This document shows, one piece after another, positions 8,218 to 15,742 of a stretch of DNA of 64,000 bases (position 1 is the first letter of the stretch; every line of letters begins with the position of its first letter). The DNA comes from Escherichia boydii (lineage in GTDB: Bacteria > Pseudomonadota > Gammaproteobacteria > Enterobacterales > Enterobacteriaceae): the NCBI GenBank assembly GCA_041890495.1, contig CP169086.1, positions 2,170,001 to 2,234,000 on the forward strand. The letters are read 5' to 3'. Both the position numbers and the translations under genes were made by a program. The notes beneath the pieces are model-generated. The model saw only the letters and a program-made list of their open reading frames with translations, searched no databases and had not been told where the DNA came from.

Positions 8218-10650
8218 ATGACCACACTGAAACTGGACACGCTCAGCGACCGCATTAAAGCGCACAAAAATGCGCTGGTGCATATTGTGAAACCGCCAGT
8301 CTGTACCGAGCGCGCGCAGCACTATACCGAGATGTATCAACAACATCTCGATAAGCCGATCCCGGTACGTCGCGCGCTGGCACTGGCGCATCACCTGGCG
8401 AATCGCACCATCTGGATCAAACACGATGAGTTGATCATTGGCAACCAGGCAAGCGAAGTTCGCGCCGCGCCGATCTTCCCGGAATATACTGTCTCGTGGA
8501 TCGAAAAAGAGATTGATGATCTGGCAGATCGTCCCGGTGCTGGCTTTGCGGTGAGCGAAGAGAACAAACGCGTTCTGCATGAAGTGTGCCCGTGGTGGCG
8601 CGGTCAGACCGTACAGGATCGCTGCTACGGCATGTTTACCGATGAGCAAAAAGGTCTGCTGGCGACCGGAATCATTAAAGCGGAAGGCAATATGACCTCC
8701 GGCGATGCGCACCTGGCGGTGAATTTCCCGCTGCTGCTGGAAAAAGGTCTTGATGGTCTGCGTGAGAAAGTAGCGGAACGTCGCTCGCGCATCAATCTGA
8801 CGGTGCTGGAAGATTTACATGGCGAACAATTCCTGAAAGCGATTGATATCGTGCTGGTGGCAGTCAGTGAACACATTGAACGTTTCGCTGCCCTGGCGCG
8901 TGAAATGGCTGCTACCGAAACTCGCGAAAGCCGTCGCGATGAACTGCTGACGATGGCAGAAAACTGCGATCTTATCGCCCACCAGCCGCCGCAGACTTTC
9001 TGGCAGGCGCTGCAACTGTGTTACTTCATCCAATTGATTTTGCAGATCGAATCTAACGGTCACTCGGTATCGTTTGGTCGTATGGACCAGTATCTCTACC
9101 CGTACTATCGCCGCGACGTTGAACTCAACCAGACGCTGGATCGCGAACACGCCATCGAGATGCTGCATAGCTGCTGGCTGAAACTGCTGGAAGTGAACAA
9201 GATCCGCTCCGGCTCACACTCAAAAGCCTCTGCGGGAAGTCCGCTGTATCAGAACGTTACCATTGGCGGACAAAATCTGGTTGATGGTCAACCAATGGAT
9301 GCAGTGAATCCCCTCTCTTACGCGATCCTCGAATCCTGCGGTCGCCTGCGTTCCACTCAGCCTAACCTCAGCGTGCGTTACCATGCAGGAATGAGTAATG
9401 ATTTCCTCGACGCCTGCGTACAGGTGATCCGTTGCGGCTTCGGGATGCCGGCGTTCAACAACGACGAAATCGTGATCCCGGAATTTATTAAACTCGGTAT
9501 TGAACCGCAGGACGCTTACGACTACGCAGCGATTGGTTGTATCGAAACCGCCGTCGGTGGCAAATGGGGCTATCGCTGTACCGGCATGAGCTTTATCAAC
9601 TTCGCCCGCGTGATGCTGGCGGCGCTGGAAGGCGGGCGTGATGCCACCAGCGGCAAAGTGTTCCTGCCACAAGAAAAAGCGTTGTCGGCAGGCAACTTTA
9701 ACAATTTCGATGAAGTAATGGACGCGTGGGATACGCAAATCCGTTATTACACGCGTAAATCAATCGAAATCGAATATGTCGTCGACACCATGCTGGAAGA
9801 GAACGTACACGATATTCTCTGCTCGGCGCTGGTGGATGACTGTATTGAGCGAGCGAAAAGTATCAAGCAAGGCGGCGCGAAATATGACTGGGTTTCTGGC
9901 CTGCAGGTTGGCATTGCCAACCTCGGCAACAGCCTGGCGGCAGTGAAGAAACTGGTGTTTGAACAGGGTGCGATTGGTCAGCAACAGCTGGCTGCCGCAC
10001 TGGCGGATGACTTCGATGGCCTGACTCATGAGCAACTGCGTCAGCGGCTGATTAACGGTGCGCCGAAGTACGGCAACGACGATGATACCGTCGATACGCT
10101 GCTGGCTCGCGCTTATCAGACCTATATCGACGAACTGAAACAGTACCATAACCCACGCTATGGTCGTGGTCCGGTTGGCGGCAACTATTACGCGGGTACG
10201 TCGTCTATCTCCGCTAACGTACCGTTTGGCGCGCAGACTATGGCAACACCGGACGGGCGTAAAGCCCACACCCCGCTGGCAGAAGGCGCAAGTCCGGCTT
10301 CCGGTACTGACCATCTTGGCCCTACTGCGGTCATTGGCTCAGTGGGTAAACTGCCTACGGCAGCGATTCTCGGCGGCGTGTTGCTCAACCAGAAACTGAA
10401 TCCGGCAACGCTGGAGAACGAATCTGACAAGCAGAAACTGATGATCCTGCTGCGTACCTTCTTTGAAGTGCATAAAGGCTGGCATATTCAGTACAACATC
10501 GTTTCCCGCGAGACGCTGCTGGAGGCGAAAAAACATCCCGATCAGTATCGCGATCTGGTAGTGCGCGTCGCGGGCTATTCCGCCTTCTTCACCGCGCTCT
10601 CTCCAGACGCTCAGGACGATATCATCGCCCGTACTGAACATATGCTGTAA
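8218..10650 (+). CDS. pflF: PflF (YbiW), glycyl-radical enzyme (1,5-anhydroglucitol-6-phosphate lyase type)
   Basis: Oxygen-sensitive enzyme of 810 residues. The thiyl-radical cysteine is C441 in IGCIETAVGG, and the C-terminal glycyl-radical loop RVAGYSAFF has G786. The GCIE signature places it in the dehydratase-like clade rather than pyruvate formate-lyase, despite the gene name. Recent biochemical work on E. coli YbiW reports C-O cleavage of 1,5-anhydroglucitol 6-phosphate to 1-deoxyfructose 6-phosphate, the substrate FsaA then cleaves; fsaA next door fits. The whole gene appears E. coli-like in protein sequence and codon choice, ending abruptly at the stop codon. Confidence 0.95.
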   Translation: MTTLKLDTLSDRIKAHKNALVHIVKPPVCTERAQHYTEMYQQHLDKPIPVRRALALAHHLANRTIWIKHDELIIGNQASEVRAAPIFPEYTVSWIEKEIDDLADRPGAGFAVSEENKRVLHEVCPWWRGQTVQDRCYGMFTDEQKGLLATGIIKAEGNMTSGDAHLAVNFPLLLEKGLDGLREKVAERRSRINLTVLEDLHGEQFLKAIDIVLVAVSEHIERFAALAREMAATETRESRRDELLTMAENCDLIAHQPPQTFWQALQLCYFIQLILQIESNGHSVSFGRMDQYLYPYYRRDVELNQTLDREHAIEMLHSCWLKLLEVNKIRSGSHSKASAGSPLYQNVTIGGQNLVDGQPMDAVNPLSYAILESCGRLRSTQPNLSVRYHAGMSNDFLDACVQVIRCGFGMPAFNNDEIVIPEFIKLGIEPQDAYDYAAIGCIETAVGGKWGYRCTGMSFINFARVMLAALEGGRDATSGKVFLPQEKALSAGNFNNFDEVMDAWDTQIRYYTRKSIEIEYVVDTMLEENVHDILCSALVDDCIERAKSIKQGGAKYDWVSGLQVGIANLGNSLAAVKKLVFEQGAIGQQQLAAALADDFDGLTHEQLRQRLINGAPKYGNDDDTVDTLLARAYQTYIDELKQYHNPRYGRGPVGGNYYAGTSSISANVPFGAQTMATPDGRKAHTPLAEGASPASGTDHLGPTAVIGSVGKLPTAAILGGVLLNQKLNPATLENESDKQKLMILLRTFFEVHKGWHIQYNIVSRETLLEAKKHPDQYRDLVVRVAGYSAFFTALSPDAQDDIIARTEHML

Positions 10651-10681
10651 CGGTGTATCCCCTAAGGGGAAATGCGCACGC

Positions 10682-10728
10682 TGATGCCCTCACCCCGGCC
10701 CTCTCCCACGGGGAGAGGGAGAAAACAC
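10682..10728. repeat. CCTCTCCC palindromic repeat, copy 2
   Basis: GATGCCCTCACCCCGG, then CCCTCTCCC-acgg-GGAGAGGGAG. It is the same composite unit as after moeB but in reverse orientation, with its terminator hairpin on the far side (10734-10757). Confidence 0.75.
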
Positions 10729-10733
10729 TAAAA

Positions 10734-10760
10734 ACGGCAACCTCGGTTGCCGTTTTGCTT
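10734..10760 (+). terminator. pflEF terminator
   Basis: AAACGGCAACC-tc-GGTTGCCGTTTT followed by GCTTTT, about 85 bp after the pflF stop. The hairpin is nearly identical to those after moeB and ybhN. Confidence 0.75.
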
Positions 10761-10762
10761 TT

Positions 10763-10778
10763 ACTTTCGAATGAAATT
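10763..10778. promoter_or_regulatory. Shared operator, copy 2 (upstream of ybiV)
   Basis: ACTTTCGAATGAAATT, 65 bp before the ybiV start. Its first 14 bases match copies 1 and 3 exactly. Confidence 0.65.
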
Positions 10779-10843
10779 AAATTTGTGCTCCCCGTCACCT
10801 TGTTATTAGAATGTTTCAAAACGCAGTGACCCAGGAGCACAGT

Positions 10844-11659
10844 ATGACCGTTAAAGTTATCGTCACCGATATGGACGGAACTTTTCTTGATGATGCCAAG
10901 CAGTACGATCGTGACCGCTTCCAGGCACAGTTTGAACAGCTTAAAGCCCGCGACATTGAATTCGTTGTCGCCAGCGGCAACCAGTATTACCAGCTCATCT
11001 CCTTCTTTCCGGAGCTGAAAGAAAGGATCTCCTTCGTGGCGGAAAACGGCGCGCTGGTGTTCGATCGCGGGGAGCAGATTTTCCACGGCGAGCTGACGCG
11101 CCATGAATCGCAGATCGTCATTGGCGAACTGCTGAAAGATAAAGGGCTGAACTTCGTGGCCTGCGGGCTGGAGAGCGCGTACGTCAGCGATAAAGCCCCG
11201 GACGCGTTCGTGGCGCTGATGTCAAAGCACTACCACCGCCTAAAACGCATCAGCGATTACCGCGAAATTGACGACGTGTTGTTTAAGTTCTCCCTGAACC
11301 TGCCGGACAGCGATATCCCCAATCTGGTGGATAAGCTGCACGTCTCGCTGGACGGCATCATGAAGCCGGTCACCAGCGGCTTTGGATTTGTGGATTTGAT
11401 TATCCCCGGCCTGCACAAAGCCAACGGCATCAGCCGTCTGCTGAAACGCTGGAAAATCTCCCCGCAGGAGTGCGTGGCCATTGGCGACAGCGGCAACGAT
11501 GCCGAGATGCTGAAGCTGGTGAAATATTCCTTTGCGATGGGCAACGCGGCAGAAAGCATCAAAGAAATCAGCCGCTACAGCACTGACGACAACAACCATC
11601 AGGGCGCGCTGAACGTCATTCAGGCCGTGCTCGACAACCACTCTCCTTTCGACGTCTGA
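10844..11659 (+). CDS. ybiV: YbiV, HAD-family sugar phosphatase
   Basis: Cof-type haloacid dehalogenase phosphatase of 271 residues; the E. coli enzyme dephosphorylates several sugar phosphates. Motif I is DMDGT with nucleophile D9, and motif IV is GDSGNDAEML near residue 215. The start at 10844 follows CAGGAGCACAGT; the longer frame from 10811 adds residues without family support. It has its own promoter region containing operator copy 2, which suggests co-regulation with fsaA and pflEF even though a terminator separates them. The protein is clearly divergent from E. coli YbiV, unlike the preceding pflF. Confidence 0.93.
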   Translation: MTVKVIVTDMDGTFLDDAKQYDRDRFQAQFEQLKARDIEFVVASGNQYYQLISFFPELKERISFVAENGALVFDRGEQIFHGELTRHESQIVIGELLKDKGLNFVACGLESAYVSDKAPDAFVALMSKHYHRLKRISDYREIDDVLFKFSLNLPDSDIPNLVDKLHVSLDGIMKPVTSGFGFVDLIIPGLHKANGISRLLKRWKISPQECVAIGDSGNDAEMLKLVKYSFAMGNAAESIKEISRYSTDDNNHQGALNVIQAVLDNHSPFDV

Positions 11660-11669
11660 TCCTCTCTTC

Positions 11670-11698
11670 GCCGGAGCCTTGCTCCGGCTTCTCACTCT
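11670..11698 (+). terminator. ybiV terminator
   Basis: GCCGGAGC-ctt-GCTCCGGC hairpin 10 bp after the ybiV stop; the T-rich tail (TTCTCACTCTTTTT) is loose, so termination may be partial. Confidence 0.6.
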
Positions 11699-11730
11699 TT
11701 TTCCGTCCTGTGGCTTGCGTCAAGTTTTTA

Positions 11731-11769
11731 AACTTGCATTAACTTAATTTTAACTTAAAGTATCACTTG
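11731..11769. promoter_or_regulatory. AACTT direct repeats upstream of ybiU
   Basis: AACTTG, AACTTA, AACTTA and CACTTG begin at 11731, 11741, 11752 and 11764, spacings of 10-12 bp, about one helical turn. Phased direct repeats are typical of OmpR-family response regulators, but no known box was matched. Confidence 0.35.
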
Positions 11770-11780
11770 TAGACATTTTT

Positions 11781-11796
11781 ACTTTCGAATGAAAGA
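11781..11796. promoter_or_regulatory. Shared operator, copy 3 (upstream of ybiU)
   Basis: ACTTTCGAATGAAAGA, 13 bp before the ybiU start, sharing 14 identical bases with copies 1 and 2. It sits in the expected transcript start or leader region, a repressing position. Confidence 0.65.
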
Positions 11797-11808
11797 TGCG
11801 AGGCAGTT

Positions 11809-13065
11809 ATGACCTTTACCAGTGAAACCTTGCCGGCGGATCACAAAGCGGCAATCCGTCAGTTGAAACGTGAGTTACGCGCGCAGATAGGCGACGTGCA
11901 GGCGGTGTTTAATAAGCTCAGCGACAAAATTGCCACCCGCGTGGCGGAAATTAACGCGCTTAAAAATAAAGGTGAATCCGTCTGGCCGACGATCCCGTTT
12001 GCCGATGTGAAAAACGGCACGATTACCGACGCGCAGCGCGACGCCGTTAAGCGCCGCGGCTGCGCGGTGATTAAAGGTCACTTCCCGCGCGAGCAGGCGC
12101 TGGCGTGGGATCAGTCGATGCTCGACTACCTCGATCTGAACAAATTTGACGAGGTGTACAAAGGCCCGGGCGATAACTTTTTTGGCACCCTGACCGCCTC
12201 CCGTCCGGAGATTTACCCGATCTACTGGTCGCAGGCGCAAATGCAGGCGCGTCAGAGCGAAGAGATGGCGCAGGTGCAGTCGTTCCTGAACCGTTTATGG
12301 ACGTTCGAGAGCAACGGCAAGCAGTGGTTCGACCCGGACGTGAGCGTGATTTATCCGGATCGTATTCGCCGCCGTCCGCCGGGAACTACCTCGAAAGGAC
12401 TCGGCGCACATACCGACTCCGGCGCGCTGGAACGCTGGCTGCTGCCGGCTTACCAGCAGGTCTTCGCCCGCGTGTTTGACGGCAACGTCGAGAAATACGA
12501 TCCGTGGAACGCCGCGCACCGTACCGAAGTGGAAGAGTATACCGTCGATAACACCACCAAATGCTCGGTATTCCGCACCTTCCAGGGCTGGACGGCGCTG
12601 TCAGACATGATCCCCGGCCAGGGGCTGCTGCACGTGGTGCCGATCCCGGAAGCGATGGCGTACATTCTGCTGCGTCCGCTGCTGGACGACGTGCCGGAAG
12701 ACGAGCTGTGCGGCGTGGCGCCGGGGCGGGTGTTGCCGATATCCGAGAAGTGGCACCCGCTGCTGATCGAGGCGCTGACCAGCATTCCGGCACTGGACGC
12801 GGGCGATTCGGTGTGGTGGCACTGCGATGTGATCCACTCCGTCGCGCCGGTGGAAAATCAGCAGGGCTGGGGTAACGTGATGTACATTCCTGCCGCGCCG
12901 ATGTGCGAGAAGAACCTCGCCTACGCCAAAAAGGTCAAGGAAGCGCTCGAAACCGGCGCATCACCGGGTGATTTCCCACGCGAAGATTATGAAAAGAGCT
13001 GGCAGGACCGCTTTACCGTGAACGATCTCAACATCCACGGCAAGCGCGCGCTGGGCATGGTCTAA
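11809..13065 (+). CDS. ybiU: YbiU, DUF1479 protein (putative 2-oxoglutarate/Fe(II)-oxygenase fold)
   Basis: Conserved enterobacterial protein of 418 residues with no assigned reaction. DUF1479 members resemble Fe(II)/2-oxoglutarate dioxygenases; candidate metal ligands are His and Asp in LGAHTDSG near residue 200 and His in WWHCDVIHSV near 340. A GAGG site precedes ATG 11809. Its stop overlaps the tail-to-tail lacI-family gene by 4 bp. The operator shared with fsaA/pflE and ybiV suggests a role in the same carbon-source response, which is inference. The protein is divergent from E. coli YbiU. Confidence 0.88.
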   Translation: MTFTSETLPADHKAAIRQLKRELRAQIGDVQAVFNKLSDKIATRVAEINALKNKGESVWPTIPFADVKNGTITDAQRDAVKRRGCAVIKGHFPREQALAWDQSMLDYLDLNKFDEVYKGPGDNFFGTLTASRPEIYPIYWSQAQMQARQSEEMAQVQSFLNRLWTFESNGKQWFDPDVSVIYPDRIRRRPPGTTSKGLGAHTDSGALERWLLPAYQQVFARVFDGNVEKYDPWNAAHRTEVEEYTVDNTTKCSVFRTFQGWTALSDMIPGQGLLHVVPIPEAMAYILLRPLLDDVPEDELCGVAPGRVLPISEKWHPLLIEALTSIPALDAGDSVWWHCDVIHSVAPVENQQGWGNVMYIPAAPMCEKNLAYAKKVKEALETGASPGDFPREDYEKSWQDRFTVNDLNIHGKRALGMV

Positions 13066-14135
13066 CTGTCGTACAGCCCTTCCCGCTCAACGGCGGTGCG
13101 TCGTTTCCCGTGACGTATCCGCCGTACCGACTCCCGGACGGTCAGCGTGCCGTTAAGCAGTAACGTTCCCACCGGCGCGTCCGGGCGCATCAGCCGCTGC
13201 TGGAGCATGTGTACCGCTTCCGTTCCCAGCTCGTCGCGGGGAACGTGCACGGCCGTTAATGGAACATCCTGAATTGCCGCCAGGTTAAATCCGTCGATGC
13301 TCATCACCGACACGTCCTGCGGCACGCGCAATCCGTGGTTTTGTAATGCGCTGATGGTACCCGCCGCCATAAAATCGCCGCCGACCAGAAACGCGGTTGG
13401 CAAATCCTTGCCCTGCATTTCGCTGAGCCAGCCGCTGACCACCTGTTCCGTTTCGCGCGCGCTGAAGCTGGGTACCACCAGCAGATCGCGCCTGTCGTTG
13501 AACGTCAGGTTGTGAGACTGCCACGCGTCGCGGATCCCTGACAGACGCAGCTCCATCGTGTAGCGACGCAGGCACAGCACGCTCATCACCTCGCGGTGTC
13601 CCATCTCGAACAGATATTTCGCCGCCCGCTCGCCAATGGCGCGGTGATCTGGCGCGACGGCAGGCAGACGCATGTGCCGGTCGCGGCAGTTAATCAGCAT
13701 GCAGGGTTTTCCGACGTCCACAGCCAGATCGTGGATATGCGGGTCGTCGATACCGAGAAGAATGGCGGCCTGCGTGTCCGACTCGTTCATGCGCGCCAGG
13801 AACAGCTGGGCGTCGCTGTCGTTCTCTTCCAGCGCGCAGTAGCGCAGGCGCACATCGTGGGAAGCAAGGCCTTTACTCACGCTCTGGATCACGCGGTAGT
13901 AAAAGATGTCGGACCGCTCGTCGAAGGCGCGCTGAGGAGCAAAAACCAACAGGCTATTGAGCAGCAGCCGTCCCGCCGCCATGCCCTCCATCACTCCCAG
14001 CTCCCGCGCGCACGCCAGCACCTTTGCGCGCGCCTTTTCGCTAGTATTCGCTTTCCCCGCCAGCACGCGCGACACGGTGCTGATCGAGAGCTGCGTGCGG
14101 GCAGCGATTTCGGTGATTTTTAGCCTTTTGTCCAT
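13062..14135 (-). CDS. LacI-family transcriptional regulator
   Basis: Repressor-type regulator of 357 residues with an N-terminal helix-turn-helix (KITEIAARTQLSISTVSRVLAGKANTS is the LacI pattern) followed by a sugar-binding periplasmic-like domain. ATG 14135 has GGAG upstream; ATG 14153 has none. It is divergent from the MFS/GH31 operon and most likely controls it, binding the palindromes at 14161-14203. The stop codon overlaps the ybiU stop region. The inducer is unknown, presumably an alpha-glycoside or its product. Not present at this place in E. coli K-12. Confidence 0.85.
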   Translation of the reverse strand: MDKRLKITEIAARTQLSISTVSRVLAGKANTSEKARAKVLACARELGVMEGMAAGRLLLNSLLVFAPQRAFDERSDIFYYRVIQSVSKGLASHDVRLRYCALEENDSDAQLFLARMNESDTQAAILLGIDDPHIHDLAVDVGKPCMLINCRDRHMRLPAVAPDHRAIGERAAKYLFEMGHREVMSVLCLRRYTMELRLSGIRDAWQSHNLTFNDRRDLLVVPSFSARETEQVVSGWLSEMQGKDLPTAFLVGGDFMAAGTISALQNHGLRVPQDVSVMSIDGFNLAAIQDVPLTAVHVPRDELGTEAVHMLQQRLMRPDAPVGTLLLNGTLTVRESVRRIRHGKRRTAVEREGLYDS

Positions 14136-14160
14136 TTTGTGATCTGGCTCCATTTGCGAA

Positions 14161-14203
14161 ATGAAAAAATTTTCATAGCGTGTTTGTCAGGCATTAACTG
14201 ACA
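14161..14203. promoter_or_regulatory. Palindromes between LacI regulator and MFS gene
   Basis: Two perfect inverted repeats: ATGAAAA-aa-TTTTCAT (14161-14176) and TGTCAG-gcattaa-CTGACA (14185-14203). They lie 26-68 bp upstream of the regulator start. The first is a plausible LacI-family autoregulatory operator. The rest of the 288-bp gap is AT-rich and must hold the MFS promoter, which I cannot place securely. Confidence 0.5.
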
Positions 14204-14423
14204 CAAATGCCATCTTGCCAGAGTGTTTACGTCAGTTATGAGAAATTTTGCACAAAATCGACTATTGCCCGCTCATTTTCTCCCTTAAGGTGAACTTGTC
14301 ACACAACTTCCATACTAGTTGTATACCAACTTAAGCAGTTTAAACGGATAGAAATCAAAGGCATAAAAATCTGTGTGACACCTGAACCTCCGTCCCCTTA
14401 CCGTCCGTCTTGTGGAGAGTAAA

Positions 14424-15725
14424 ATGAGTCAGGACATCAATAACACCGTTGCGACAAGCAAAACCCGTCGCGTCATCAAGAACCTGCGCTGGTACGTGCT
14501 GGTGCTGTTCTTACTTGGCGTCACCGTTAACTACATTACCCGAAACTCGCTCGGGATCCTCGCCCCGGAACTGAAAGAGAGCCTTGGGATCACCACCGAG
14601 CAATACTCCTGGATCGTCGGTGCGTTCCAGATTGCCTACACCATTTTCCAGCCCCTGTGCGGCTGGCTGATTGACGTTATCGGCCTGAAGATTGGCTTTA
14701 TGGTCTGCGCCGGGATCTGGGCGCTGATGTGTATTTTCCACGCGGGCGCCGGAAGCTGGCTGCACCTGGCGATTCTGCGCTTCTTTATGGGTGCTTCCGA
14801 AGCCGCCGCTACCCCGGCGAACGCCAAAACCATCGGTGAATGGTTCCCGAAATCAGAGCGTCCCGTTGCCGCTGGCTGGGCGGGCGTGGGCTTCTCTATC
14901 GGCGCGATGCTGGCTCCGCCTATCATTTACTTTGCTCACGCGTCTTTCGGCTGGCAGGGGGCGTTCATGTTTACCGGCGTGCTGGCGCTGCTGTGGGTGA
15001 TCCTGTGGTGGGCGTTCTACCACAATCCGGAGCAGCACCCGAACCTGAGCAAGGACGAGCTGGCGTTTATCAAGCAGGATAACGAGCCGCCTGCCGTCAG
15101 ACTGCCCTTCCTGACCGCGTTGAAAACCGTCTCGAAGAACAAGCGTTTCTACGGTATCGCCATCCCGGCCTTTATGGCGGAACCCGCCTGGGCGGTGCTG
15201 AGCTTCTGGGTGCCGCTGTACCTTGCCAAAGAGCACGGTATGGACCTGAAGCAGATTGCGATGTTTGCCTGGCTGCCGTTCCTCGCCGCCGACCTCGGCA
15301 GCGTGGCGAGCGGCTACCTGACGCGTCTGTACACTCGCCTGTTCGGCTGTTCCCGCGTGAACTCGGTCGTCGCCAGCTCCGTGACCGGCGCGTTCCTGAT
15401 GATCTCGCTGGCCATCGTGGCCATTACCCGCGACCCGTATATCACCATCGTGCTGATCTCCATCGGCGGCTTCGGGCACCAGATCATTTCCTGCATGCTG
15501 AGCGCCCTGGTCGTTGAGTCGTTCGACAAAGGCCAGATGGCGACAGTCAACGGCATGCGCGGCTCGGCGGCGTGGATCGCCAGCTTCCTGTTCTCCCTGT
15601 TAATCGGTGTGACCGCCGACAAAATTGGCTTTAACCCGCTCTTTATCGCCATGGGCTTCTTTGACCTGATTGGCGCTGTCTTCCTGGTAGCATTTATTGC
15701 TGAACGTCGCGCCAAGCGCGCCTGA
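14424..15725 (+). CDS. MFS transporter, anion:cation symporter (ExuT/GudP-like) family
   Basis: Inner-membrane permease of 433 residues with about 12 hydrophobic segments. The early NYITRNSLGILAPEL and FMGASEAAATPANAKTIGEWFP resemble the ACS family that imports sugar acids and related solutes. ATG 14424 has a GGAGAG site; GTG 14412 is in frame but less likely. The GH31 gene starts 17 bp downstream, so they form one operon, probably importing the sugar released or degraded by that enzyme. The substrate cannot be read from sequence; uronates, glycosides or anhydrosugars are possible. Confidence 0.87.
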   Translation: MSQDINNTVATSKTRRVIKNLRWYVLVLFLLGVTVNYITRNSLGILAPELKESLGITTEQYSWIVGAFQIAYTIFQPLCGWLIDVIGLKIGFMVCAGIWALMCIFHAGAGSWLHLAILRFFMGASEAAATPANAKTIGEWFPKSERPVAAGWAGVGFSIGAMLAPPIIYFAHASFGWQGAFMFTGVLALLWVILWWAFYHNPEQHPNLSKDELAFIKQDNEPPAVRLPFLTALKTVSKNKRFYGIAIPAFMAEPAWAVLSFWVPLYLAKEHGMDLKQIAMFAWLPFLAADLGSVASGYLTRLYTRLFGCSRVNSVVASSVTGAFLMISLAIVAITRDPYITIVLISIGGFGHQIISCMLSALVVESFDKGQMATVNGMRGSAAWIASFLFSLLIGVTADKIGFNPLFIAMGFFDLIGAVFLVAFIAERRAKRA

Positions 15726-15742
15726 TAGTGGATGTATTGCAT

